Below, in pieces: positions 7,992 through 16,365 of a stretch of 64,000 nt of DNA. The position numbers and the translations under genes were made by a program. The notes beneath the pieces were generated by a model, which saw nothing but the letters and a program-made list of their open reading frames with translations, was not told where the DNA came from and ran no database searches. Source of the DNA: Sporosarcina trichiuri (GTDB lineage: Bacteria; Bacillota; Bacilli; Bacillales_A; Planococcaceae); contig NZ_CP129119.1 of the NCBI RefSeq assembly GCF_030406775.1, positions 592,001-656,000 on the forward strand, in the 5' to 3' direction. Positions within the stretch are counted from its first letter, which is position 1; every line of letters begins with the position of its first letter.

Positions 7992-8951
7992 ATGACAAGC
8001 CCATTGGAGATGAAATACACAGAGAAGAAACTGAAAGGCATGGACTTTTTGACCGTCACCGATTTCACTGCGGATGATCTCTATTACTTGCTGGACAAAG
8101 CCGTCAAGATGAAGAAAGATTTCGAAGCAGGCAAGGGAAGTCAGCCGCTTGCAGGCAAGACGCTCGGCATGGTGTTCGAGAAGAATTCCACACGCACACG
8201 AATTTCGTTCGATGTCGGCATGAACCAGCTTGGCGGACACTCACTCATGATGAATCCGAACGACCTGCAAATCGGCCGCGGCGAAACGATTGCAGACACT
8301 GCGAAAGTGTTTTCGGAATACTTGGATGCCGTCATGATCCGTGCAAATTCACATGACATGGTGAAGGAATTTGCGGAGAATGCGGATATCCCGGTCATCA
8401 ATGGGCTCACAGATAAGTTCCACCCATGCCAAGCGCTTGCGGATCTGCTGACGATGCTCGAAGTGAAAGGCAAACTGGCCGGTCTGAAGGCAGCGTATAT
8501 CGGGGACGGCAATAACGTCGCGCACTCCCTTCTGCTTGCCTGTGCAAAGATGGGCATCGATACGGCGATCGCGACACCTGCCGGCTACGAAATGGATACG
8601 GACGTCGCACAGGAAGTCGAACAGGAGGCGAAAGAAGCCGGCGCTGTGTTCACGCAGACAACCGATCCAGCAGAAGCAGCAGCGGATGCCGATTTCCTCT
8701 ATACCGATGTTTGGGTCAGCATGGGGGAGGACAGTGAGAAGGAAGCGCGCCTAAAAGCGTTCGAAGGGTATCAGATCGATGAACAGCTGGCGAAGCATGC
8801 GAAACCGGATTACACCTTCATGCACTGCCTGCCGGCGCACAGAGGGCTGGAAGTGTCCGCAGATGTGATCGACGGCAGCCACTCGGTCGTGTTCCAGCAG
8901 GCGGGCAACCGTATGCACGCCCAGAAATCACTGCTCGCCGCCTTGTTATAA
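7992..8951 (+). CDS. argF: ornithine carbamoyltransferase
   Basis: Condenses ornithine and carbamoyl phosphate to citrulline in arginine synthesis. The 319-residue product has the carbamoyl-phosphate loop KNSTRTRISF (about residue 55), FHPCQALADLLT (about 133) and the ornithine-binding MHCLPAHRG (about 276). An upstream in-frame ATG at 7974 overlaps the GGAGG ribosome binding site, so the ATG at 7992 is used; that gives the usual 319-residue length. No other arginine genes are adjacent. The promoter carries ARG-box-like operators, which argues for the anabolic enzyme rather than the deiminase-pathway paralogue. Confidence 0.9.
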   Translation: MTSPLEMKYTEKKLKGMDFLTVTDFTADDLYYLLDKAVKMKKDFEAGKGSQPLAGKTLGMVFEKNSTRTRISFDVGMNQLGGHSLMMNPNDLQIGRGETIADTAKVFSEYLDAVMIRANSHDMVKEFAENADIPVINGLTDKFHPCQALADLLTMLEVKGKLAGLKAAYIGDGNNVAHSLLLACAKMGIDTAIATPAGYEMDTDVAQEVEQEAKEAGAVFTQTTDPAEAAADADFLYTDVWVSMGEDSEKEARLKAFEGYQIDEQLAKHAKPDYTFMHCLPAHRGLEVSADVIDGSHSVVFQQAGNRMHAQKSLLAALL

Positions 8952-8957
8952 CAACAG

Positions 8958-8999
8958 AAAAAGACTGTCAGCGCCCCAGTCGGCGCGACAGTCTTTTTT
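8958..8999. terminator. bidirectional terminator between argF and sspI
   Basis: AAAAAGACTGTC...CGCC...GGCG...GACAGTCTTTTTT forms a long stem with T-runs on both strands. Confidence 0.85.
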
Positions 9000-9214
9000 C
9001 ATTGTCCGGCGGCGAATGCCTGCTCAAGCTCACCGGTGATCTTCATCTTTTCCTGGTCATCTGCGCGCTGCCACAATTTTTCGAAGAACACACCGAGTCC
9101 CGGCAGCAGATGTTCTTCGCCGCGCTGGATGGCATCGTCGACGACGCCTCTGATATCCTGAGCTTTGTTATTCGTCATATTGGCGGAGATGGCATCCCTG
9201 ATCTGAAAGTCCAT
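8999..9214 (-). CDS. sspI: small acid-soluble spore protein SspI
   Basis: A 71-residue minor spore protein packaged in the forespore. The family core, AIQRGEEHLLPGLGVFFEKLW, matches the B. subtilis SspI pattern (GEEKMLPGLGVLFE). AAAGGAGG lies nine bases before the ATG. It is divergent from the SpoU-type methyltransferase and upstream of pheS, the same neighbourhood as in B. subtilis. Its presence with gerE shows a spore former. Confidence 0.92.
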   Translation of the reverse strand: MDFQIRDAISANMTNNKAQDIRGVVDDAIQRGEEHLLPGLGVFFEKLWQRADDQEKMKITGELEQAFAAGQ

Positions 9215-9304
9215 GCAACCTGCCTCCTTTCCCGTATCCTTGCACTCAGTATCGCCAAGCGTGCCGGTCTTTGATACACTAAAAACAAAAAGGAAGTTTT
9301 GGAT

Positions 9305-10072
9305 ATGGGGAAACGAATCGAATCACCGCAGAACGCGCTTGTGAAACATTGGAAGAAACTTGTGTCGACCCGGAAAGAACGGGACCGCTCGGAAGAATTC
9401 GTGCTGGAAGGGTTCCACCTCGTGGAAGAGGCACTGAAACAGAAGGACATCGTGCTGCATGTCATGGTACGGGAAGACGTCGAACTCCCCGCAGGCATGG
9501 ACATCCCGGATGCAAAACGGGTCGATATCACGAAACCCGTGGCGGCGGAAATTTCGGAGACCGAGCATCCGCAGGGGCTCTTTGCGCACTGCAGGCAGCC
9601 GCTTGCATCCGACGGTCAGTATGATGCCTGGAAACGTGTCCTGCTGATCGACGCTGTCCAGGACCCGGGCAACGTCGGCACGATGATCCGGACAGCGGAT
9701 GCTGCCGGCATGGATGCCGTCATCCTTGGAAAAGGGAGCGCCGATCCGTATAATCCGAAGACCGTCCGCTCGGCGCAGGGATCGCATTTCCATATCCCCG
9801 TCGTCCGCGGCGACCTGGCGGAATGGATCGGCCGGGCGAAAGAGAACGGCCTCCGTGTGATCGGAACGGGTCTTGACCAGGCGAAGGACCATTATGACGC
9901 CGACGTGTCCGATGCCTTCGCGCTGCTCGTCGGCAATGAAGGCGCCGGTGTCGCGCCTGAGTATCTCGGCGAAGCGGACACGATCGTCAAGATTCCGCTG
10001 TACGGTGACGCGGAGTCGCTGAACGTCGCGGTCGCCACGGGCATCCTGCTGTACACATATGCCCGCAGGTGA
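9305..10072 (+). CDS. ysgA: SpoU/TrmH family RNA 2'-O-ribose methyltransferase
   Basis: A SAM-dependent methyltransferase of 255 residues with an N-terminal substrate-binding domain (IESPQNALVKHWKKL at the start). A SPOUT catalytic domain follows: DAVQDPGNVGTMIRTADAAG (motif 1, about residue 115), LLVGNEGAGV (motif 2, about 207) and IPLYGDAESLNVAVA (motif 3, about 228). The target nucleotide is unknown. A TTG at 9299 is only two bases from AGGAAG, so the ATG at 9305, spaced eight bases, is the better start. B. subtilis has the homologue (YsgA) beside sspI and pheS. Confidence 0.88.
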   Translation: MGKRIESPQNALVKHWKKLVSTRKERDRSEEFVLEGFHLVEEALKQKDIVLHVMVREDVELPAGMDIPDAKRVDITKPVAAEISETEHPQGLFAHCRQPLASDGQYDAWKRVLLIDAVQDPGNVGTMIRTADAAGMDAVILGKGSADPYNPKTVRSAQGSHFHIPVVRGDLAEWIGRAKENGLRVIGTGLDQAKDHYDADVSDAFALLVGNEGAGVAPEYLGEADTIVKIPLYGDAESLNVAVATGILLYTYARR

Positions 10073-10084
10073 GCCGGCCGGCTG

Positions 10085-10113
10085 TTGAAGTCCGGGACGG
10101 AATCCGCTATACT
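10085..10113 (+). promoter_or_regulatory. sigma-A promoter of the pheST T-box transcript
   Basis: TTGAAG, 17 bases, TATACT, just after the methyltransferase stop codon and directly upstream of the T-box leader. Confidence 0.65.
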
Positions 10114-10119
10114 GGAGGG

Positions 10120-10387
10120 GTATACAAGCTTCACGACACGAAACGCCTTGACCGGGAAGAGGCAACAGCATCATCGGCGCCAGGGAGTCCGCACCTTGAC
10201 TGGAAGTACGGACGGCCGACACTGTTACTGTTCACCCCGCGAGCGGCCGCCGGGACCAGCCTAGCTGGAAAAGGCGCGACGGCACCGGACCGTTATTCCG
10301 AAGTTGAGTGATCATGCACCAGTCTGCATGATAATCAGGGTGGTACCGCGACTTCGTCCTCGTCCCTTTTCCAGGGGCGGGGTTTTT
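10120..10387 (+). ncRNA. T-box riboswitch, phenylalanine specific
   Basis: The conserved T-box sequence AGGGTGGTACCGCG lies at 10337-10350. It is followed by an intrinsic terminator (CCTCGTCCCT/AGGGGCGGGG stem with TTTTT, 10358-10387). In stem I, AACAG and CTGTT pair and the next internal loop contains TTCA at 10231-10234. TTC is a Phe codon, matching the downstream pheST genes. Uncharged tRNA-Phe should stabilise the antiterminator and allow readthrough. Unusually, an inserted repeat of about 265 bp separates this leader from pheS. Confidence 0.92.
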
Positions 10388-10416
10388 ATTTTGGATGAAA
10401 CCAGAGAGTGAACGGT

Positions 10417-10681
10417 GTTGATTTGCGTTCCGGGAGGACGCTTTCCGGTGGGCGAGCATCAAGCCAAGCGAACAGCGAAGGGTTCGCTTTGCCGTATTTC
10501 TGCGAACTTGGCAGAAATTAAGGCATCCTTTGCTCACAACGCTTCGCTTTTGCTCGCAGAAGCCGTTCGCTGTAACGGCTTCCGCTGATCCAGGGCCAAC
10601 AGGATGTTGGTCCTGCAGCCGTTGCCGCAGGACGCGGCGTCTTAGGCTGCCCCGGAGTCGCCTCCCTGCACTCCAATCAAC
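10417..10681 (+). repeat. MITE-like dispersed repeat, copy 1 (between T-box and pheS)
   Basis: A 265-bp element with imperfect terminal inverted repeats. The left end GTTGATTTGCGTTCCGGG matches the complement of the right end (GTTGATTGGAGTGCAGGG) at 14 of 18 positions. It contains CGCTTTCC near the left end and GGAGTCGCC near the right. Its right-hand ~105 bp recur almost unchanged, inverted, at 15740-15840. There is no coding capacity and no clear target-site duplication. It resembles noncoding intergenic repeats common in Bacillaceae genomes. It lies inside the pheST transcript. Confidence 0.75.
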
Positions 10682-10738
10682 GGAGAGTCGGACACCAATG
10701 AAACGACCACTAATGAGAAGAAGGAAAGGGGTATTGCT

Positions 10739-11776
10739 ATGGAACAGCAGTTGGAACAGTTGAAACAGGAAGCATTGCAGAAGATCGAAGCGGCGTCTTC
10801 GGTTAAAGAGCTGAATGATGTGCGCGTTGCGTATTTAGGGAAGAAGGGGCCGATCACGGACCTCTTGAAAGGCATGGGGAAACTCCCTGCGGAGGAACGT
10901 CCGAAGATGGGGGCCCTCGTGAACGTCGTGCGGGAGACTGTGACGACGGAACTCGAGACCAAGATGGCGCAGCTGGAAGAACAAGCGGTCAATGAAAAGC
11001 TCGCGAAGGAGACGATCGATATCACGCTGCCGGGCCGTCCAGTGAAACTCGGCAACCACCACCCGCTCACCCGGGTCGTCGAGGAAATCGAGGACTTCTT
11101 CATCAGCATGGGTTACGAAATCGCAGAAGGGCCGGAAGTCGAGAAGGACTACTTCAACTTCGAAGCGCTGAACCTGCCGAAAGGCCACCCGGCGCGCGAC
11201 ATGCAGGACTCGTTCTACATTTCGGAGGACGTGCTGCTGCGCACGCACACCTCGCCGGTACAGGCACGGACAATGGCTGCGAAAGAAGGCGAAGCCATCA
11301 AGATCATCTGTCCGGGCAAAGTGTACCGCCGCGATAACGACGACGCGACGCACTCCCACCAGTTCACGCAGATCGAGGGCCTCGTCGTCGGTGAAGATAT
11401 CCGCATGAGCGACCTGAAGGGGACGCTCGCCCTGTTCGCGAAGAAGATGTTCGGCGAGGAGCGGGAAATCCGCCTGCGCCCGAGTTTCTTCCCGTTCACG
11501 GAGCCGTCCGTCGAAATGGACATCTCCTGCTTCAAGTGCGGCGGGGAAGGATGCAATGTCTGTAAGAAGACGGGCTGGATCGAAATCCTCGGTGCCGGTA
11601 TGGTGCACCCGAACGTGCTCGAGATGGCGGGCTATGACCCGGCCGTCTACACCGGGTTCGCGTTCGGCATGGGGCCGGAACGGATTGCGATGCTGAAATA
11701 CGGCGTCGAGGACATCCGCCATTTCTTCACGAACGACATGCGATTCATATCACAATTTCACCGCACAGAAGCGTAA
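10739..11776 (+). CDS. pheS: phenylalanine-tRNA ligase alpha subunit
   Basis: Catalytic subunit of the alpha2-beta2 class II synthetase that charges tRNA-Phe. The 345-residue protein has an N-terminal coiled coil (residues 1-85), motif 1 around [25 protein letters not shown] (about 160), motif 2 [19 protein letters not shown] (about 183-201) and motif 3 [14 protein letters not shown] (about 310). AAGGAAAGGGG precedes the ATG. pheT follows after 12 bp. Expression is controlled by the Phe T-box 350 bp upstream. Confidence 0.97.
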   Translation: MEQQLEQLKQEALQKIEAASSVKELNDVRVAYLGKKGPITDLLKGMGKLPAEERPKMGALVNVVRETVTTELETKMAQLEEQAVNEKLAKETIDITLPGRPVKLGNHHPLTRVVEEIEDFFISMGYEIAEGPEVEKDYFNFEALNLPKGHPARDMQDSFYISEDVLLRTHTSPVQARTMAAKEGEAIKIICPGKVYRRDNDDATHSHQFTQIEGLVVGEDIRMSDLKGTLALFAKKMFGEEREIRLRPSFFPFTEPSVEMDISCFKCGGEGCNVCKKTGWIEILGAGMVHPNVLEMAGYDPAVYTGFAFGMGPERIAMLKYGVEDIRHFFTNDMRFISQFHRTEA

Positions 11777-11788
11777 GGAGGAGACACC

Positions 11789-14200
11789 ATGTACGTATCA
11801 ACGAATTGGCTGAACGATTATACAGATATCAGCGGCGTTTCCAAGCAGGAACTTGCCGAAAAGATCACACGGGCCGGCATTGAAGTCGACTCGATCATCG
11901 ACCGTGCAGAAGGCCTGAAAAACATTGTCGTCGGCCACGTGGAATCATGTGAAAAGCATCCGGAAGCCGACAAACTGAACATCTGCCAGGTGAACGTCGG
12001 TGAAGAGACGCTGCAGATCATCTGCGGCGCACCGAACGTCGCGGCAGGGCAGAACATCGTCGCAGCGCTCCCGGGCGCACGGCTGCCGGGCGGCGTGAAG
12101 ATCAAGAAAGCGAAACTGCGCGGCGAAGTGTCGAATGGCATGATCTGCTCGCTGCAGGAGCTAGGGTTAGAAGGGAAAGTCGTGCCGAAGCAGTATGCGG
12201 AAGGCATCTACGTGCTGCCGGAAGACGCAGTGCCGGGGACGAATGCGCTTGAAGTGCTCGGTCTCGACGACGTCATCCTGGAATTCGACCTGACGCCGAA
12301 CCGCTCGGACGCCCTGAGCATGCTCGGTGCAGCGTACGAGGTCGCTGCGATTTTATCCCAGGACGTCAAACTGCCGGAGATTTCGATCGAGGAATCGTCC
12401 GAGCTGGCGTCGGACGCGCTGTCCCTGCGTGTGGACGCGAAAAAAGACAACCCGATGTACGTTGCGAAAGTCGTTAAAGATGTCAAAGTCGCGGAATCAC
12501 CGCTCTGGCTGCAGAACTATCTCATGGCGGCAGGCGTCCGTCCGCATAACAACGTCGTTGATATCACGAACTTCGTGCTGCTGGAATACGGCCAGCCGCT
12601 GCATGCGTTCGACTACGACCGGCTCGACACGAAGGAGATCGTCGTCCGCCATGCGCAAGAAGGCGAGATGATGACGACACTCGACGATGCGGAACGCACA
12701 TTGAACGCGAACCAGCTCGTTATCACGAACGGGAAAGAGCCGGTCGCGCTCGCAGGTGTCATGGGGGGAGCGAACTCCGAGGTGCATGACGGCACGACGA
12801 CCGTGGTCATCGAATCGGCGTACTTCGCACCGGCCTCCGTCCGCCAGACATCGAAGGAAGTCGGCCTGCGCAGTGATGCGAGCGTCCGATTCGAAAAAGG
12901 CGTCGATCCGAACCGGGTGGCGGAAGCCGCAGAACGTGCAGCCCAGCTCATGGCGGACCTCGCCGGCGGCACCGTGCTCGCAGGCTCGGTCGTGTTCGAT
13001 GAGCTCGACAAGACACCGGTGCGCATCATCCTGTCGCCGGACTACGTCAATCAGCGACTCGGCATGAAGATCCCGATGGACGAGATGATGTCGATCCTCG
13101 AGCGGCTGCAGATCCCGGTCGAAGCGGTCAACGGCCAGCTCGTCGTCGATGCACCGACACGCCGTCAGGACCTGCGCATCAAAGAAGACCTGATCGAGGA
13201 GATCGCACGCCTGTATGGCTACGACGAAATCCCGGCAACGCTGCCGGTCGGCGAAAGCGTACCGGGCGGACTCAACAGCAGCCAGCAGAAGCGCCGGCTC
13301 GTCCGCCGTTACTTGGAGAATGCTGGACTGTACCAGGCGATCACGTACTCGCTGACGTCCCGGGAAGAATCCCAGTCGTTCGCATTGGAAACGGCACCCG
13401 TGACGGAACTCCTCATGCCGATGAGTGAGGACCGCAGCGTGCTGCGCCAGAGCCTGCTGCCACATCTGCTGGAAGCGGCGACCTACAACGTCGCACGCCG
13501 CATCGATACCGTTTCGCTGTACGAAACCGGCTCCGTCTTCCTCGGCACGGAAGAGGACGGCCTGCCGAAAGAAGTGAACCATGCGGCAGCCGTCATCACC
13601 GGCAAATGGGTCGACCAGCCATGGCAGCAGGAAACGAAGAAAGTCGATTTCTTCGTCATGAAGGGCATCATCGAAGGTCTCATGGACGTACTCGGCCTGG
13701 CGGACCGCGTGACGTATGAAAAAGCGTCGCATGCGGGTATGCATCCCGGCCGGACAGCGGACATCATGCTCGACGGAGTCCGTGTCGGCATGCTCGGCCA
13801 GCTGCACCCGTCCGAGCAGAAGAAACGCGACCTGAAAGAGACGTACGTGATGGAGCTCAACCTGTCCGCGCTGCTCGCAGAACAGACCGAACCGCTCGTG
13901 TACACACAAGTACCGCGCTACCCATCGATCTCCCGCGACATCGCACTCGTCGTGCCGACCGACGAATCGGCCGGCAGCCTGATAGCGGTCATCAAAGAAG
14001 CCGGCGGCGCTTTGTTGAAGGACGTGACGGTTTTCGACCTGTACGAAGGCGACAACGTCGAAGCCGGCAAAAAGTCGCTCGCATTCTCGCTCACGTACTT
14101 CGATCCGGAGCGCACGCTGACTGACGAAGAAGTCGTTGCAAGGCACGAGAAAGTACTGGAAGCTCTGAATACGAAATCTGGCGCTGTATTGCGCGGCTGA
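11789..14200 (+). CDS. pheT: phenylalanine-tRNA ligase beta subunit
   Basis: An 803-residue partner of PheS. An N-terminal EMAP-II-like tRNA-binding domain (about residues 40-150) includes ESCEKHPEADKLNICQV and GEVSNGMICS. The B3/B4 editing domain follows (about 210-390, with SDASVRFEKGVDP), then a B5 domain (about 405-480), the inactive class II core (about 490-690) and a C-terminal anticodon-binding FDX-ACB domain (about 710-803, VPRYPSISRDIALVV). The ribosome binding site AAGGAGGAG is near the stop of pheS. It is followed by a strong terminator and a long noncoding stretch with periodic repeats. Confidence 0.97.
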   Translation: MYVSTNWLNDYTDISGVSKQELAEKITRAGIEVDSIIDRAEGLKNIVVGHVESCEKHPEADKLNICQVNVGEETLQIICGAPNVAAGQNIVAALPGARLPGGVKIKKAKLRGEVSNGMICSLQELGLEGKVVPKQYAEGIYVLPEDAVPGTNALEVLGLDDVILEFDLTPNRSDALSMLGAAYEVAAILSQDVKLPEISIEESSELASDALSLRVDAKKDNPMYVAKVVKDVKVAESPLWLQNYLMAAGVRPHNNVVDITNFVLLEYGQPLHAFDYDRLDTKEIVVRHAQEGEMMTTLDDAERTLNANQLVITNGKEPVALAGVMGGANSEVHDGTTTVVIESAYFAPASVRQTSKEVGLRSDASVRFEKGVDPNRVAEAAERAAQLMADLAGGTVLAGSVVFDELDKTPVRIILSPDYVNQRLGMKIPMDEMMSILERLQIPVEAVNGQLVVDAPTRRQDLRIKEDLIEEIARLYGYDEIPATLPVGESVPGGLNSSQQKRRLVRRYLENAGLYQAITYSLTSREESQSFALETAPVTELLMPMSEDRSVLRQSLLPHLLEAATYNVARRIDTVSLYETGSVFLGTEEDGLPKEVNHAAAVITGKWVDQPWQQETKKVDFFVMKGIIEGLMDVLGLADRVTYEKASHAGMHPGRTADIMLDGVRVGMLGQLHPSEQKKRDLKETYVMELNLSALLAEQTEPLVYTQVPRYPSISRDIALVVPTDESAGSLIAVIKEAGGALLKDVTVFDLYEGDNVEAGKKSLAFSLTYFDPERTLTDEEVVARHEKVLEALNTKSGAVLRG

Positions 14201-14213
14201 ATGGATGAATAGG

Positions 14214-14250
14214 AAAAGCGGAACGGGGAAGGGCTCCCGTTCCGCTTTTT
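14214..14250 (+). terminator. terminator of pheST
   Basis: AAAAGCGGAACGGG pairs with CCCGTTCCGCTTTTT around a short loop. Confidence 0.9.
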
Positions 14251-14273
14251 GAGATGGTATGCTTCCGCGCGAG

Positions 14274-14416
14274 CGCTCCATTCTGCCGGCTAAGCGATCC
14301 ATTCACCCGGTTAACCGTTCATTTTGACTGGCGAAGCGATCCATTCCCCAGGCTCCATTCCGCTGCCCGACCGCTCCATTCCCGCGGCAAAACAGCCGAG
14401 CCAAACCCTCTCCATT
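14274..14416. repeat. periodic repeat array A (core CGCTCCATTC, 21-bp period)
   Basis: Core words of the form CG(C/A/T)TCCATTC begin at 14274, 14295, 14316, 14337, 14351, 14372 and, degenerate, 14408. Spacing is 21 bases apart from one 14-base and one final 36-base step. The 11 bases between cores are not conserved. It lies in the pheT-rnhC convergent intergenic region after the pheT terminator. No coding function is visible. It shares its core, inverted, with the array after uvrC. Confidence 0.75.
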
Positions 14417-14530
14417 GCGCGATCAATAGAGACTCGTCAAATTAAAACCGAGATTGAATGGTGGGCTCCGCTGCGCTTCGCCTTTTCTGTTGGTGAGCAG
14501 CAGGGCAGGAAGTGTCCATTGCTAGGGGAG

Positions 14531-14703
14531 CGCTCAAGAAGGGGCCGGAACGCTCAAGAGACGGGCAGAAACGATCAAGTTTCCGTCGAAACGCTCAAGC
14601 AACATAGGAAACGCTCAAGCAGCGTCCTAAACGCTCAAGCAAGCAGCAAGTCGCTCAAGTGGGTCACTCACGCGCTCAAGCATACCTTACAAGCGCTCAA
14701 GCC
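14531..14703. repeat. periodic repeat array B (core CGCTCAAG, 20-21-bp period)
   Basis: Nine units begin at 14531, 14551, 14572, 14592, 14612, 14632, 14652, 14673 and 14694. Eight read CGCTCAAG and one reads CGATCAAG; the intervening 12-13 bases vary freely. The mixed 20/21 spacing excludes a heptapeptide-coding repeat. The array ends 17 bases before the T-run of the rnhC terminator. The stretch 14417-14530 between arrays A and B holds nothing I can identify. Confidence 0.85.
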
Positions 14704-14719
14704 CCCGACATAATCCCAG

Positions 14720-14751
14720 AAAAACCCCGCGCGGGCGACCATCACCCGCGC
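14720..14751 (-). terminator. rnhC terminator overlapping its stop codon
   Basis: On the minus strand GCGCGGG, which includes the last codons, pairs with CCCGCGC over a 9-nt loop containing the stop TGA, and is followed by GGTTTTT. Confidence 0.7.
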
Positions 14752-15683
14752 TTCTTCGCCGCCAGCACCGCCGCTTTCTTCGCATTGGCAAAGTGCCATT
14801 TCGTCATCGACTTCAAAAACGGCTCACCTTTCGCCAGCAAAATAGCCGCAGCCGTTTCATCCACCTTCTTCCCGGCGCCTTTCGGCAGCGTGCGGCCGGA
14901 GAGCCCGCTCAAGCGGTCCATTTCTTCCAGGAACGCGACCCGGGCGATGATCGACGCTGCCGCCACCGCGACGTGCAGGCCTTCCGCTTTCGTTGCGAAC
15001 AACACCTTCTCCCGCACGATCTCCGGCTCGGCTTTCAAATGGTTGTAGTACACACCGCGCTCCGCGAACTGGTCGATGAGGATGCAGTCCGGGTGCTCGC
15101 CGTCCAGTTTGCGCAGCACGTGGCGGATCGCCTGGTTGTGGAGGAGAGCTTTGATCTTCCCTTGCGACCAGCCTTTCTGCTGGACGGTATTATATTTCTC
15201 ATTTTTCAGCGTCAGCACGCTGTACGTGAGCGCCTTCTTCAGATCCGGCGCAATCGTACGCATGTACGGATCGGTCAGCTGCTTAGAGTCCTTGACGCCG
15301 AGCTCTTCGACAAGCGCGATCTGATCGGCGCGCACGTAGCAGGCGCAGACGGTCACCGGGCCGAAGAAATCACCTGTACCCGTTTCATCCGAGCCGATGA
15401 CCGACAGCGAGCTGAGATTCTCCGGCAGCGCATCCGCATGCCGGGCCGGTTTCTTCGCATGTCCGGGAACCGGCGCAGCGGAATCTTCCCACTTCGCCGC
15501 CTCCGCAGCAGCCCCGCCGCCCTGGAACAGCACCTTGCCCGACTTATAGGCCGTGATCGACGCATCCGCCGTCTTCGCCGCAAACACCACCCCCGGCGCT
15601 TTCCGCGTCACCTTAACGGATTGATAATACGCTTGCAGCTCCTTCATCCGAGCTGCATCCAGCAACACTACATTATTCGACAT
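14742..15683 (-). CDS. rnhC: ribonuclease HIII
   Basis: Cleaves the RNA strand of RNA-DNA hybrids. The 313-residue protein has an N-terminal TBP-like substrate-binding extension (residues 1-90). The RNase H fold begins at SVIGSDETGTGDFFGPVTV (about 94-112) with the HIII-type Asp-Glu pair DE. Further acidic residues lie in DCILIDQFA (about 200) and in the region around AASIIARVAFLEEMD (about 240). AAAGGAG precedes the ATG. It sits between pheT and zapA as in B. subtilis, but on the opposite strand. Confidence 0.94.
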   Translation of the reverse strand: MSNNVVLLDAARMKELQAYYQSVKVTRKAPGVVFAAKTADASITAYKSGKVLFQGGGAAAEAAKWEDSAAPVPGHAKKPARHADALPENLSSLSVIGSDETGTGDFFGPVTVCACYVRADQIALVEELGVKDSKQLTDPYMRTIAPDLKKALTYSVLTLKNEKYNTVQQKGWSQGKIKALLHNQAIRHVLRKLDGEHPDCILIDQFAERGVYYNHLKAEPEIVREKVLFATKAEGLHVAVAAASIIARVAFLEEMDRLSGLSGRTLPKGAGKKVDETAAAILLAKGEPFLKSMTKWHFANAKKAAVLAAKKRG

Positions 15684-15739
15684 ATTTATATTCTCCTTTC
15701 AACGATGTTGAAATTATACTTACTTAACTGACGATGCCA

Positions 15740-15928
15740 GTTGATTGTAGTGCAGGGTGGCGACTCCTGGGCAGCCTAAGACGCCGCGTCCTGCGGCAAC
15801 GGCTGCATGACCAGCGTCCTGTTGGCCCGGGATCAGCGAAGGAAGCAACCTAAGTTCGCGGCATCGTGCCGCAACGGTTGCATGACCTGCATCCTGCAGG
15901 CCCGCGTCCGCCCGGAACGCAGATCAAC
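15740..15928 (-). repeat. MITE-like dispersed repeat, copy 2 (inverted relative to copy 1)
   Basis: A 189-bp relative of the 10417-10681 element, in reverse orientation. The first ~105 bp (GTTGATTGTAGTGCAGGG... through GCCTAAGACGCCGCGTCCTG) match the right part of copy 1 with few differences. The far end (CCGGAACGCAGATCAAC) matches its left terminus. The middle is shorter and diverged. No ORF is credible. The rest of 15684-16095, outside this element and the zapA promoter, holds no gene. Confidence 0.75.
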
Positions 15929-16032
15929 TTTGTCCAACTTGACTTCAGTTCCGTAACAAACACCAGACTTCCATTCTTCCGTATCCGCCCGCCGAACGCA
16001 AGCATAAAAATAACGGGCGGGCACCCCCTTTG

Positions 16033-16062
16033 TTCACAAATATTCCGCTTTCATGGTATGAT
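16033..16062 (+). promoter_or_regulatory. probable sigma-A promoter of zapA operon
   Basis: TTCACA, 18 bases, TATGAT, about 30 bases before the zapA start. Confidence 0.45.
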
Positions 16063-16095
16063 GGACTTCATAGTTTTGGGCAGGAGGTTATGACA

Positions 16096-16356
16096 GTGGA
16101 AGAAGGAGAAAAGACACGCATTACGGTCGACATCTACGGACAGACCTATACGATCGTCGGCTCGGACACGGCTGCCCACGTTCGCCAGGTGGCATCGCTG
16201 GTCGATGACCGTATGCGGGAGCTGCGCGCGCGGAATCCGTATCTCGATACGACCAAAGTCGCTGTACTGACAGCTGTCAACAGTGTACATGACTATTTGA
16301 AACTGCAAACTGAGAAAGAACTGCTGGAACAAGAATTGAAAAAGTTGAAGGGTTGA
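16096..16356 (+). CDS. zapA: cell division protein ZapA
   Basis: A small FtsZ-ring stabiliser. The sequence [34 protein letters not shown] followed by [24 protein letters not shown] and a C-terminal coiled coil matches Bacillus ZapA. An ATG at 16090 is only two bases after AGGAGG. The GTG at 16096 has an eight-base spacing and is preferred, giving 86 residues. It is the first gene of a run zapA - cvpA - polX - mutS2. Confidence 0.9.
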   Translation: MEEGEKTRITVDIYGQTYTIVGSDTAAHVRQVASLVDDRMRELRARNPYLDTTKVAVLTAVNSVHDYLKLQTEKELLEQELKKLKG

Positions 16357-16365
16357 CGGCTGCTC

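Noticed and set aside
10069..10311. Small plus-strand frame after the methyltransferase gene
   Set aside because: It lies inside the promoter and stem I of the Phe T-box leader.
10417..10681. Insertion sequence
   Set aside because: No transposase frame and no clear target-site duplication; at most a non-autonomous element.
12497..14302. 601-codon open frame on the minus strand
   Set aside because: Antisense shadow of pheT, with no recognisable domain and a His/Arg-rich composition typical of reverse-frame artefacts.
14531..14703. CRISPR array
   Set aside because: Conserved part is 8-10 bases and variable part 10-13 bases, far below CRISPR repeat and spacer sizes; no cas genes or leader nearby. 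The same applies to 14274-14416, 29323-29460 and 33512-33664.
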